A stretch of 27,022 nt of DNA, from NCBI GenBank assembly GCA_002408385.1, contig DHSB01000246.1:1-27022 (forward strand), written 5' to 3'. Both the position numbers and the translations under genes were made by a program. The notes under the pieces are model-generated. The model made no database searches, had not been told where the DNA came from, and worked only from the letters and a program-made list of their open reading frames with translations. Origin of the DNA: Myxococcales bacterium UBA5297. GTDB lineage: Bacteria > Myxococcota > Myxococcia > Myxococcales > UBA5297. The first letter of the stretch is position 1. The number at the start of each line of letters is the position of its first letter. Of this stretch, positions 10,244-18,359 are shown in pieces.

Positions 10244-10304
10244 GTGCTCGGGCAGGCTGCGGCAGCCCGAGTACCCCACGAGAGTCCGAGGGACCGTCAG
10301 GTCC
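10244..10304 (+). promoter_or_regulatory. Structured 5' leader: two hairpins before the transporter
   Basis: GTGCTCGGGC (10244-10253) pairs with GCCCGAGTAC (10265-10274), a 10-bp stem with one G-U and an 11-base loop. A second hairpin, GGACC-GTCA-GGTCC, lies at 10291-10304. Both sit between the candidate promoter and the AAGGAGAG ribosome-binding site. They could form an attenuator, a protein-binding site or a stability element. I recognise no known riboswitch class. Confidence 0.4.
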
Positions 10305-10346
10305 ACGCGCAGCGGCCCGTCGCCCTGCACCACCAAGGAGAGATTC

Positions 10347-11885
10347 ATGGCCGAAGAGGCGAAGGCGGTCTCCGCCGAAGGCGCCGGGACGAAGTCGGTC
10401 TCGGTGCTCGAGCAGGTCCGCACCATGGGCTTCAATTTCTGGATCGCCAACGTGATGGAGGCCTTCGAGCGCCTGGCCTTCTTCGGCGTGCGCGCGGTGC
10501 TGCCGCTCTACATGGTCGGCACCAGCGGCGGCGGCATCGGCCTCTCGATGTCCGAGAAGGGCGCCATCTACATGGTCTGGGCGCTCATCCAATGCCTGGT
10601 TCCGATGGTCTCGGGCGGCTACACCGAGGCCTATGGCTACAAGAAGAGCCTCTTCGTCGCCTTCTGCCTGAACATCCTCGGCTACGTGACGATGGCGAAC
10701 GCCCGGACCTTCTGGATGATGATGCTCGCCGGGTGTCTGGTGGGCCTTGGCACTGCGCTCTTCAAGCCGCCGGTCCAGGGCTCTGTGGCCAAGTCGCTCA
10801 ATGAGAAGAACTCGGGCCTCGGCTTCGGCCTCTTCTACTGGGTCGTCAACATCGGAGGCTTCCTCGCGCCGATGGCGGCAGCCAGCGCCCGCGGCAACGA
10901 GACGGCGCCGACCTGGCACTACGTTTTCTACGGCGCGGCCATCGTCACGGCGATCAACTTCCTGCCGACCATCTTCCTGTTCCGCGAGCCCGAGCGCGAT
11001 CCTGAGGCGGCCAAGAAGAAGCCGATCAAGGTCTTCACCGACACCATGAAGGTGCTCTGGAACGACAAGGCGATGCTGCGCTTCCTGCTCATCGTCTCCG
11101 GCTTCTGGTTCATGTTCATGCAGCTTTGGGATTTGCTGCCGAACTTCCTCGACGAGTGGGTCGACACCCGCGACGTCGGCGGCCTGCTCGCGGCGATACC
11201 CCTCGATTTCGTCAAAGGCTGGCTGATGGCCGACGGCGCGGCCAAGCCCGAGATCCTCATCAACATCGACGCGGCCACCATCATCCTCTTCGTGCTCCCG
11301 CTCTCGTGGTTCTTCGGCCGCTACAAGATGATGACCTCGCTGGTACTCGGCATGGCGATTGGCCTGGTCGGCTTCGTCGCCTCGGGCCTGACCTCGGTCG
11401 GCATGTTCGCCGCCATCGCCATCTTCGTCTTCGCCATTGGCGAGATCATCTGCAGCCCGAAGTTCTCCGAGTTCATCGGCATGACCGCGCCGCCCGACAA
11501 GAAGGCGCTGTACATGGGCTACTCGAACATCCCGTTCGCCATCGGCTGGGCAGCCGGCAACGGCATCTCGGGACCGCTCTATGACGGCTTCGCGTCGAAG
11601 AACATGCTGGCGCGCAAGTACCTCGCCGAGCACTTCGGGATGAGCCCCGAGTCGCTCGAGTCGCTCAAGGGCACCGAGCTCTTCAACACCCTGGCCGCCA
11701 AGCTCGGGGGCGTCGACATCTACGAGGTCAACCGGGTGCTCTGGGACGCCTACAACCCCTGGATCATCTGGATCATGCTCGGCGTGGTCGGCCTCGCCTC
11801 GCTCGTCGGGATGACCGTCTCGTACAAGCTGTCGCAGAAGAAGGATTCGGCGCCCGAGGCGCCCACCGCGCAGCCGACGGCCTGA
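10347..11885 (+). CDS. POT/PTR-family (proton-coupled peptide) MFS transporter
   Basis: A 512-aa inner-membrane transporter of the major facilitator superfamily, most like the proton-dependent oligopeptide transporter branch. Helix 1 has the POT proton-coupling signature as ExxER (E38-A-F-E41-R42) followed by LAFFGVRAVLPLYM, where the family usually has ExxERFxYYG. Later blocks fit too: the GGYTEAYGYKKSLF loop, FKPPVQGSVAKS, and FYWVVNIGGFLAP in helix 5. About 12 membrane segments are visible, with a charged central loop (EPERDPEAAKKKPIKVF). A long periplasmic or cytoplasmic loop (~residues 405-470) precedes the last helix. AAGGAGAG lies 6 bases before the ATG. Di- or tripeptide uptake is inferred from the family; several members carry other substrates. 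Confidence 0.85.
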   Translation: MAEEAKAVSAEGAGTKSVSVLEQVRTMGFNFWIANVMEAFERLAFFGVRAVLPLYMVGTSGGGIGLSMSEKGAIYMVWALIQCLVPMVSGGYTEAYGYKKSLFVAFCLNILGYVTMANARTFWMMMLAGCLVGLGTALFKPPVQGSVAKSLNEKNSGLGFGLFYWVVNIGGFLAPMAAASARGNETAPTWHYVFYGAAIVTAINFLPTIFLFREPERDPEAAKKKPIKVFTDTMKVLWNDKAMLRFLLIVSGFWFMFMQLWDLLPNFLDEWVDTRDVGGLLAAIPLDFVKGWLMADGAAKPEILINIDAATIILFVLPLSWFFGRYKMMTSLVLGMAIGLVGFVASGLTSVGMFAAIAIFVFAIGEIICSPKFSEFIGMTAPPDKKALYMGYSNIPFAIGWAAGNGISGPLYDGFASKNMLARKYLAEHFGMSPESLESLKGTELFNTLAAKLGGVDIYEVNRVLWDAYNPWIIWIMLGVVGLASLVGMTVSYKLSQKKDSAPEAPTAQPTA

Positions 11886-11910
11886 TCGGTTCAAAGACTC
11901 GAAGCGCGAC

Positions 11911-11939
11911 GAGCCCGGTCGACTCGCTCGGCCGGGCTC
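11911..11939 (+). terminator. Hairpin between the two transporter genes
   Basis: GAGCCCGG (11911-11918) pairs with CCGGGCTC (11932-11939) across a 13-base loop, 25 bases after the POT-transporter stop. It probably ends that transcript. Its position also argues against the GTG at 11942 as the start of the next gene. Confidence 0.5.
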
Positions 11940-11974
11940 TCGTGTGTGCGCCACTGGCAACGAGGTGCCAAGCC

Positions 11975-12859
11975 TTGCCGCGTTTCGTCTTCCTCTTCCT
12001 CGCCGTGGGCATCGCCGCCGCGAGCCAGTCCGGCAACATCATCCGGCTCGCCGAGGCGAGCCCGCTCGCCATCGCCGCCTGGCGCCTGGTCATCGCCTCG
12101 GCGCTGCTCGCGCCGCTGGCCGGCGGGCGCCTGCACCAGCTTCGCGGTCTGTCCCGCCGCGACACCGGGCTGCTCGTCCTCGCCGGCCTCGCGCTGGCCG
12201 CGCACTTCGTCTCCTGGATAGCCGCGGTCCAGCACACCACCGTGGCCAACGCGGCCATCTTCTTCGCCATCAACCCGGTGATCACCGCGCTCGCCTCCCA
12301 CCTCGTCTTCGGCGAGAGGCTCACCCCGCGGCTGCTCGGCTCGATTGCCCTGGGGCTCTTCGGCGTCGTCGCCATCGGCGTGAGCGATTTCAGCCTCGAC
12401 CGCTCGCAGTTGAGGGGAGACCTGCTCGCGGTGCTCTCGTCGGTGCTCTTCACCGCGTACTTCCTCATCGGCAAGAGGCTGCGCGGCAGGCTCGACAACG
12501 CGGTCTACGTCACCGCGCTCTACGGGGTCGCCGGGGCCGCGGGCTTCGCGGCGCTCTTCGCGACCGGCGTGCCGGCGGCAGGCTACTCGCCGACCACCTG
12601 GCTCGCCTTCCTGCTGATGGCCCTGGTGCCGACGATGGTCGGGCACAGCTCGATGAACTACGCGCTCAAGTACGTCGGCGCCGCGCGCATCTCGGTCTTC
12701 ACCCTCGCCGAGCCGCTGCTCGCAGGGCTGGTCGCCTTCTTCGCCTGGAGCGAGCCGGTGCGCCCGGCGACGACGCTCGGGTACCTGCTCATCTGCGCCT
12801 CGGTGGTCGTGCTGGTGCGCGAGAAGCAGGTCGAGGCGGTGGAGGAGGAGGCGGGGTAG
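11975..12859 (+). CDS. EamA/DMT-family transporter
   Basis: A drug/metabolite transporter-superfamily permease with ten predicted membrane helices in two EamA halves. Half 1 runs from PRFVFLFLAVGIAAASQ to about residue 130 and has AAVQHTTVANAAIFFAINPVITALASHLVFGERLTP. Half 2 repeats it with VGHSSMNYALKYVGAARISVFTLAEPLLAGLVAFFAWSE. Substrate cannot be deduced; the family moves amino acids, nucleotides or drugs. I prefer the TTG at 11975 (294 aa, GAGG upstream) because the GTG at 11942 touches the upstream hairpin; the start stays uncertain. It converges on the large lipoprotein gene. Confidence 0.85.
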   Translation: MPRFVFLFLAVGIAAASQSGNIIRLAEASPLAIAAWRLVIASALLAPLAGGRLHQLRGLSRRDTGLLVLAGLALAAHFVSWIAAVQHTTVANAAIFFAINPVITALASHLVFGERLTPRLLGSIALGLFGVVAIGVSDFSLDRSQLRGDLLAVLSSVLFTAYFLIGKRLRGRLDNAVYVTALYGVAGAAGFAALFATGVPAAGYSPTTWLAFLLMALVPTMVGHSSMNYALKYVGAARISVFTLAEPLLAGLVAFFAWSEPVRPATTLGYLLICASVVVLVREKQVEAVEEEAG

Positions 12860-13008
12860 GGGGCTCGGGGCGACCAGGACGGGGCGACCGAGCTCAAGAG
12901 ATTTCGCGAACGTCTCTCGAACGCGCCGGCGGCTGAGCGCGCCCGCGGACAGGCTCTCCCGCGGTCTTCGGATGGCGCATGCGCGCGAGCGGTGGGCGCG
13001 GTCGCCGG

Positions 13009-16000
13009 CTAACGCGCGAGCTCCCGCCGCAGCACTCTCGCGCCGTCGCCCGCGGCCCACAGCGCCGTCTCCCCGACCGCGCAGGCGCGCAGCCGCGCGG
13101 TCGTCCCGGTGTTCTCCTGGCTCCAGCCCTCGGCCGTCCTGCGCAGCAGCACCGTCCCGACCAGCCATGCTTCCTCGCCCGACGCGCAGACGGCGAAGAG
13201 GCTGTGATTGGAGACCGGCTGCGAGCGCGTCCAGCCGCTGCCGTCCCAGTGGAGCACGAGGCCTCGGCTCGAGACGGCCCACACGTCGTCGGCGGCGAGG
13301 CCCGCGACGGCCTTCAGGTTGATGCCGGGCTCGGTCAGCGCGCGGCTCCAACCCGCGCCGTCCCAGTGAAGGATGCCCTCGTCGCCGACCAGCCAGACCG
13401 AATCGCGCGCCGAGCCCCAGACGCCGCGCAGGTCCATTGTGGAAGGCGGCCGCACTTTCGACCACGCGCTGCCGTTCCAGCGCAGCACCTCTCCAAACTC
13501 GCCGACCGCCCAGACGTCGTCTTCGGCCGAGCCCCAGAGGGCCTCGAGCCGCGCGCCCGTCGGCGCCTCGGCCCGCGTCCAGCTCGAGCCGTCCCAGCGG
13601 AGGACGGTCCCCTGATCGCCGGCCGCCCAGAGGCTCTCTCCCGCGCCCCACAGCGCCCGCAGGTGCGCGGTCGTCGGGCTGGGGACGGCGCTCCAGGCGC
13701 CGTACTCCTGGCGGAGGATGACGCCGGAGGCGCCCACGGCCCAAGCCGTGCCTGCCAGCTCCCAGATGCCTTCGATCTGCCGCGGCGCGAGGTCGAGCTG
13801 GCGCTCCCAGCCATCGGCGTCGAAGTGGTAGATGGCGCCCTGCTCGCTGACGGCCCAGTGGTCGAGGAGCATCTGGCCCCAGACGGCGGTGATGCGCTCG
13901 GAGATCTGCGACGCCGAGCGCGTCCAGCTCTCGCCGTTCCAGCGCAAAAAGGTCCCGCCGTCACCGACGATCCAGACGTCGTTGGTCATGCTGCCCCAGA
14001 CGCCGAGCAGCTCGACCGGCGGCGCGGGGGTCGTCACCCGCGCCCATGCCGTGCCGTCGAAATGCAGCACGGTCCCTTCGCCGCCGACGGCCCAGACGTC
14101 GTCGGCGCCCGCGCCCCAGACCGCGTGGAGGTCGGCCTCGACGGGAGCATCGACGAGGCTCCAGCCGTCCGCGGCGAGCCGGAGGACGGTGCCGTTCTCG
14201 CCGACGGCCCACACGTTCGCGGCATCGAGGCCCCAGACTGCCCGCAGGGTGCGCGAGGTCGGCGCGGCGACCCGCGTCCAGTCGGCGCCGTTCCAGTGGA
14301 GGATCGCCCCGCCCCGGCCGACGGCCCAGAGGTCGTTGCCGGCCGCGCCCCAGGCCGCCTTCAGGTCGCTCGCGACAGGGCTCGGGTGCTCGGTCCAGGC
14401 AGCGCCGTCCCAGCGCATCAACAGGCCGCCCGAACCGACCGCCCATACCTCGTCCCCGCGGCCCCCCCAGAACGCCTCGACGGTCGCCCGCGAGGGCGAC
14501 TCGAAGCCGCGCCAGGCCGACCCGTCCCAGCGCAGCAGCGTGCCATCGGGCCCGCCGGCCCAAAGGTCGGCGCTCGACGGACCCCAGAGCGCGCGCAGCC
14601 GGCGCGCGACGGTGGTCGAGCGACGCGACCACGCGGTGCCGTCCCAGTGGTCGATCATCGAGCCGAGCAGCCAGACGTCGTCCGCGCCCGAGCCCCAGAT
14701 CGCGCTGGCCGGCTCGATGCCCGGGCTCGGGGCGGGCGACCAACTCAGGCCATCCCAGTGCAGGACGAGCCCGAAGCCTCCGATGGCGTAGACGTCGTGC
14801 GGCCCGCTTCCCCAGACCGCCTGCAGCGACGCGCTCGTCCCGCTCGTCGTGGCCGTCCAGGCCGAGCCGTCGAAGTGGCAGATGCCGCCGTAGATCCCCA
14901 CGGCCCAAACGTCATCCGGGCCCGTGCCCCAGACCGCGACTGCGCGCCCGCTGAGCGGCAGGTCGTGCGAGGTCCAGGCCGAGCCGTCGAAGTGGTGTGC
15001 GAGGCCGCCGTCCCCGACCGCCCAGAGGTCGTCGGCGGACGAACCCCAGAGGCCGTAAAGATCCATGCCCGCCAGTGCGGGGCTGGACCAGCTCGCGCCG
15101 TCGTAACGCGACAGTAGCCCGCCGCGACCGGTGACCCATACGTCGGTCAGACCAAATGCCCAGACCGCGTTGAGCCGCGCATTCTCCGGCGCGGGCAACT
15201 CGGTCCACCGCGTGCCGTCCCAGCGCAGGACCACGCCCTGCTCGCCGACCGCGAAGACGTTGTCGGCGGCGCTGCCGGAGATCGCGGCGAGGTACTTCGC
15301 GGTCGGGACCTCGGCCCGCGACCAGCGATCGCCGTCCCAGTGAAAGATCGTCCCGGCGCCGCCGACGGCCCAGACGTCGTTGGCCGCCGCGCCCCAGGCG
15401 CTGTTGAGCTGCTCGCCTTGAGGCTGCGGATTCGACCAGCACCAACCGTCTTCCGTGCAGCTCTCGGCCGCGCAGAGGTTGGGCACGCCGCCAGCGCCGC
15501 AGGCCGTGCCCCCGCCACAGACGCCGCAGATCACCGCGCGCACCTCGCCGCAGAGGTCGCGCTCCTCGATCCGACCGCACCCCTTGCCGAGGCGGGCGCA
15601 GAGCTCCTCGTCGCTCTCCGGGCAGCCGCAGGAGTTCGCCCTGCCGCCTGCGCCGCAGGTGAAGGGCGCCTCGCACTCTCCGCAGCCGACGCTGACCCGG
15701 TGGCCGCAGCCGTCGTCGAGCTCGAGCGCGCCGCACGAGGCGGCGGCCGCCGCGCACAGCGCCTGCGCGCTCCCGGGCGTGCAGCCGCAGGCGTAGAGCG
15801 TGCCCCCTCCGCCGCAGGTCTCGGGCGACTGGCACTCGCCGCAGCGCACGTCGCGGACGCGGCCGCAGCGGTCGGCGAGGCTCAACCGTCCGCACTCGGC
15901 CCCGCGCGAGGCGCACAGCTCGGCGTCCGACTCGGGCTCGCAATCGCAGCCCTCGCCGACGCAGCCGCAGACGTTCTGGACGCCGCCGCCGCCGCAGGTG

Positions 16001-16194
16001 AGCGGCTCGAAACAGACCCCGCAGCGGATGGTCCGTCCGCAGCCGTCGGGGATGTTGCCGCAGTTCTTTCCCTTCTCCTCGCAGGTGATTGGGACGCACT
16101 CGGCGATGACCTGCTTGCCGCCCGTCTCGGATTCGCGATCACAGGAGGCGAGGGCGAGCAGCAGCGACAGCGAGAGGAGGAGGAGGCGGGTCAT
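13009..16194 (-). CDS. Giant lipoprotein: four Cys-rich modules plus ~20 WDG/VWAVG propeller-type repeats
   Basis: A 1061-aa exported lipoprotein. The signal peptide ends in the lipobox LASC with acylated Cys18, followed by Asp19. Residues ~33-255 hold four Cys-rich modules of the form C..CGxxxDxCGxxxxCGxCxxPxtCGxGGxxnxCGC. A linker TEDGWCWSNPQPQGEQLNSAWG leads into about twenty repeats of roughly 39 aa, consensus hWDGxxWxxxxxPxxxxLxavWGxgxdDVWAVGxxG. These resemble beta-propeller or Kelch/WD-like blades, and twenty would make two or three propellers. Repeats 11, 14, 15 and 20 are degenerate at the WDG motif. Such proteins are typical of large-genome myxobacteria, and some are automatically labelled PilY1-like. 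Function is unknown; surface binding is a guess. The start has only a weak ribosome-binding site. Confidence 0.92.
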   Translation of the reverse strand: MTRLLLLSLSLLLALASCDRESETGGKQVIAECVPITCEEKGKNCGNIPDGCGRTIRCGVCFEPLTCGGGGVQNVCGCVGEGCDCEPESDAELCASRGAECGRLSLADRCGRVRDVRCGECQSPETCGGGGTLYACGCTPGSAQALCAAAAASCGALELDDGCGHRVSVGCGECEAPFTCGAGGRANSCGCPESDEELCARLGKGCGRIEERDLCGEVRAVICGVCGGGTACGAGGVPNLCAAESCTEDGWCWSNPQPQGEQLNSAWGAAANDVWAVGGAGTIFHWDGDRWSRAEVPTAKYLAAISGSAADNVFAVGEQGVVLRWDGTRWTELPAPENARLNAVWAFGLTDVWVTGRGGLLSRYDGASWSSPALAGMDLYGLWGSSADDLWAVGDGGLAHHFDGSAWTSHDLPLSGRAVAVWGTGPDDVWAVGIYGGICHFDGSAWTATTSGTSASLQAVWGSGPHDVYAIGGFGLVLHWDGLSWSPAPSPGIEPASAIWGSGADDVWLLGSMIDHWDGTAWSRRSTTVARRLRALWGPSSADLWAGGPDGTLLRWDGSAWRGFESPSRATVEAFWGGRGDEVWAVGSGGLLMRWDGAAWTEHPSPVASDLKAAWGAAGNDLWAVGRGGAILHWNGADWTRVAAPTSRTLRAVWGLDAANVWAVGENGTVLRLAADGWSLVDAPVEADLHAVWGAGADDVWAVGGEGTVLHFDGTAWARVTTPAPPVELLGVWGSMTNDVWIVGDGGTFLRWNGESWTRSASQISERITAVWGQMLLDHWAVSEQGAIYHFDADGWERQLDLAPRQIEGIWELAGTAWAVGASGVILRQEYGAWSAVPSPTTAHLRALWGAGESLWAAGDQGTVLRWDGSSWTRAEAPTGARLEALWGSAEDDVWAVGEFGEVLRWNGSAWSKVRPPSTMDLRGVWGSARDSVWLVGDEGILHWDGAGWSRALTEPGINLKAVAGLAADDVWAVSSRGLVLHWDGSGWTRSQPVSNHSLFAVCASGEEAWLVGTVLLRRTAEGWSQENTGTTARLRACAVGETALWAAGDGARVLRRELAR

Positions 16195-16412
16195 TTCACT
16201 GTCTCGGGGTGGTTCGGTGAGCGGTACGTCGATGAGTCTAAAGGCTCTGAAGCGAAAGTCGTCCCCGCTGGCTCAAAGGCTTTCACGTTCACCTCGCGCG
16301 GAGCTCCGAGCTCGCGTGGGCGGAGTCAAAGGGCCTTTCGACTTGGCTGACCGGGGCTCGGGCGCTTGATCCCAAGACAGTTGTTCCACTGCGCTTGGGC
16401 CGACCGGAACAC

Positions 16413-16435
16413 GCCTCGTCGGTCGGAGGCGAGGC
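16413..16435 (-). terminator. Hairpin after the small membrane protein gene
   Basis: GCCTCG (16413-16418) pairs with CGAGGC (16430-16435) across 11 bases. It lies just past the stop of the minus-strand gene at 16440-16817. The stem is short and there is no T tract, so this is a weak candidate. Confidence 0.3.
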
Positions 16436-16439
16436 CGCA

Positions 16440-16817
16440 TCAGAGCATCTCGGCGACGCAGAGCATGTCGTCGGTCAGTATCCACGCGTGCATGCCCGCG
16501 GCCGCGCCAAACACCAGGACCCAGACGAAACCGATGACGATCGGCACCGGGTGTCGCCGGCTCACGAAGACGCTCGCCGGTAGGAACGCCAGCGCGAAGG
16601 CGATGAGGACGAAGACGATGTCGTCCGCGTCCTTGGTGCAGCCCGCGTCGTCGGCGACGGCCAGCGCGACTGCGCTCAGCCGAAGCGCCGTCACCATGGC
16701 TACACGCAGTGCGGGCGAGTTGCCGCACCTGCCGGTCAATCGAAGGACCAGGGCAGTGACGAAGAGCAGGGGAAGGACCAGCAAGGCCGCGCCGAGAGCG
16801 ATGTTTGCCGAAGACAT
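16440..16817 (-). CDS. Small four-helix membrane protein, unknown function
   Basis: A 125-aa hydrophobic protein. Four membrane segments are visible: LGAALLVLPLLFVTALVLRL, VAMVTALRLSAVALAVA, DIVFVLIAFALAFLPASVFV and IVIGFVWVLVFGAAAGMHAWI. A short loop between helices 2 and 3 contains DDAGCTKDADD, with a second Cys (C35-like) in GRCGNSPA after helix 1. I recognise no family. The ATG at 16815-16817 places the first helix at the N-terminus. A start 78 bases upstream (16893-16895) is also possible and would add 26 polar residues; neither has a strong ribosome-binding site. It follows the HAD gene on the same strand after 89 bases. Confidence 0.7.
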   Translation of the reverse strand: MSSANIALGAALLVLPLLFVTALVLRLTGRCGNSPALRVAMVTALRLSAVALAVADDAGCTKDADDIVFVLIAFALAFLPASVFVSRRHPVPIVIGFVWVLVFGAAAGMHAWILTDDMLCVAEML

Positions 16818-16906
16818 TTGAGGGCGGCGGACTGCCGATCTCGTGCCAGCGGGATTCGGGCTCGTCACCTGCAGCGACGCGGTTGCCGTGTCCATGGCGC
16901 GAGGAC

Positions 16907-17614
16907 TCAGCGGCTCGGCATCTCGACTTCGTCCAACCCCTCGAGCGCGCCTCGTGTCGGCTCGCCCCAGTCGACGATCTTCCAGCCGCGCGCGAGGGCG
17001 ACGAGGCGCAGCCGCGGGTCCGGGTTGACGGCGACCGGGAGGCCGACCATCTCGAGCATCGGCAGGTCGGAGGCCGAGTCGCTGTAGAAGGCGCAGGCGA
17101 CGAGCGGCACGCCACGCTCCTCGGCAAACGGAAAGGCCGCTTGGACCTTGCCCGGCCCATAGCACAGAGGGCCGGCCGGCCGGCCGGTATAGCGGCCCGC
17201 GGCGTCCACCTCGAAGCGGTTGCTCAGATAGCCGTCGAAGCCGAGCTCGGCGCAGGCCGCGGCGGCGAGGTAGCTCGACGACGAGGTGAGCAGCATCAAC
17301 GCGTCGCCCGCGGCGCGGTGGCGGGCGATGGTCGCGAAGGCCCCGGGCCGGAAGAGGCCGCGCACCTCGCGCTCGTAGAAGGCCAGCGTGCGCTCGCGCA
17401 AGGCCGACTCGGCCGCGCCGCGCAGGCTCGCGATGGTCGCCAGCAGCGCGTCCTCGAGCCGGGCGAAGCCAAGGTGGTAGCGGGCAATCCAGCGGTAGGC
17501 CGCCAGCGCTTGGCCGCAGGTGATGTGGCCGCCCCGGACCTCCGAGCGCACCCACATCGCGCCCGAGTTCCGGGAGAGGAGCGTCTTGTCGAGATCGAAA
17601 AAGGCGATCGCCAT
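16907..17614 (-). CDS. HAD-superfamily subfamily IB hydrolase (SerB-like phosphatase)
   Basis: A 235-aa phosphatase of the haloacid dehalogenase superfamily, subfamily IB (phosphoserine phosphatase-like). Motif I is FFDLDKTLL with nucleophile D7 and general acid D9. Motif II is LLTSSSS, the motif III lysine is in GPGKVQAAF, and motif IV is YSDSASDLPML. The helical cap (residues ~15-95) contains FYEREVRGLFRPGAFATI, typical of the family. Substrate is unknown; relatives dephosphorylate phosphoserine or lipid phosphates such as lysophosphatidate. It starts 16 bases after the GNAT gene stop, so the two form an operon. Confidence 0.9.
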   Translation of the reverse strand: MAIAFFDLDKTLLSRNSGAMWVRSEVRGGHITCGQALAAYRWIARYHLGFARLEDALLATIASLRGAAESALRERTLAFYEREVRGLFRPGAFATIARHRAAGDALMLLTSSSSYLAAAACAELGFDGYLSNRFEVDAAGRYTGRPAGPLCYGPGKVQAAFPFAEERGVPLVACAFYSDSASDLPMLEMVGLPVAVNPDPRLRLVALARGWKIVDWGEPTRGALEGLDEVEMPSR

Positions 17615-17630
17615 GCGCGTGTCGACCGGG

Positions 17631-18113
17631 TCAGGGAGCGTTTGCCGGCTGCGCTATCGGCCGCTCCATGTGCAGCGCCTTCTGTCCGCCTTCGTAGGTG
17701 CCAAAGTCGCCGGGCACGTCGGCGAAGCCGCTCGAGAAGAAGAGCGAGCGCGCCCGGGAGTTGGTGTTGGCCACCGAGAGGCGGATGGCGCGGATGGAGA
17801 ACCTCTCGGCCGCCTCCTCGCTGATTGCGATGGCGTGCTGGAGCAGCATCCGGCCGATTCCCCGCCCCTGGAACGCGGGCGCCACCGCGATGGCCAGCAC
17901 GTCGGCGACCATCTGGCTGGCGCTCTCCTCGAAGAAGGCCACCATCACGTAGCCGGTCGGCTCGCCGCCCAACTCGCTGACGAAGGTGAGCACGCCCCGA
18001 GTCCGGAACCACTTCGGGAGCAGCGGCCGATAGTTGCCAAAGGGCGCGAAGACCTCGCCGGCGAGGTCACGCACGAACCGTTCGTCCCGGGCGCTGGCGC
18101 TGCGGATTCTCAC
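17631..18113 (-). CDS. GNAT-family N-acetyltransferase
   Basis: A 160-aa acetyltransferase of the GCN5-related family. The acetyl-CoA pyrophosphate loop is visible as VAPAFQGRGIGRMLLQHAI (Q/RxxGxG/A), preceded by strand 4 VLAIAV. Motif B near the C-terminus is RLSVANTNSRARSLFFSSGF, the usual 'N..A..LY...GF' block. It starts at GTG (18111-18113); there is no better ATG in frame. The acceptor substrate is unknown. It is the first gene of a minus-strand pair with the HAD phosphatase. A heptanucleotide repeat lies 51 bases upstream, in the divergent interval. Confidence 0.88.
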   Translation of the reverse strand: MRIRSASARDERFVRDLAGEVFAPFGNYRPLLPKWFRTRGVLTFVSELGGEPTGYVMVAFFEESASQMVADVLAIAVAPAFQGRGIGRMLLQHAIAISEEAAERFSIRAIRLSVANTNSRARSLFFSSGFADVPGDFGTYEGGQKALHMERPIAQPANAP

Positions 18114-18163
18114 GCCGGCGATCGTGCGTCCGCCTCGCGCGCCTCACAAGCTTTCTGTTCGAG

Positions 18164-18198
18164 GAGTTGGGAGTTGTGAGTTTTGAGTTGGGAGTGAA
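18164..18198. repeat. Heptanucleotide microsatellite (GAGTTNN)5
   Basis: Five consecutive heptamers, GAGTTGG-GAGTTGT-GAGTTTT-GAGTTGG followed by GAGTGAA, in an unusually AT-rich patch. It lies between the divergent GNAT gene (start 18113) and the secreted-protein gene (start 18360). Similar 'AACTCCCAACTC' strings turn up between genes in other bacteria. Confidence 0.75.
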
Positions 18199-18359
18199 AA
18201 GCCAGTTTCCTGGCGCATCCCGGGCCGGCGGCGCTCGACTCTCGACCGTCGCCGTCACCTCGTCCGCCCCCGGAGCGAGGCCCATCGGAGGTGGTAGGCT
18301 AGCGTCTAATTGTGTGCGGCAAAGCGCGGTCTGCTATCGACAACTCTGACGGAGAAGAC

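Noticed and set aside
9690..11960. 756-aa minus-strand open frame across the POT-transporter gene
   Set aside because: Mirror of a real membrane-protein gene with POT signatures; the antisense text is charged low-complexity sequence.
12979..15117. 712-aa open frame antisense to the repeat lipoprotein, and several shorter ones
   Set aside because: Its internal repeats mirror the lipoprotein repeats. The minus-strand gene has a signal peptide, lipobox and conserved repeats; the antisense frame has none.
16440..17555. 371-aa open frame joining the small membrane protein to antisense-phase text of the HAD gene
   Set aside because: Only the last 125 codons look like protein (four hydrophobic helices); the rest is an out-of-phase reading of the HAD phosphatase gene.
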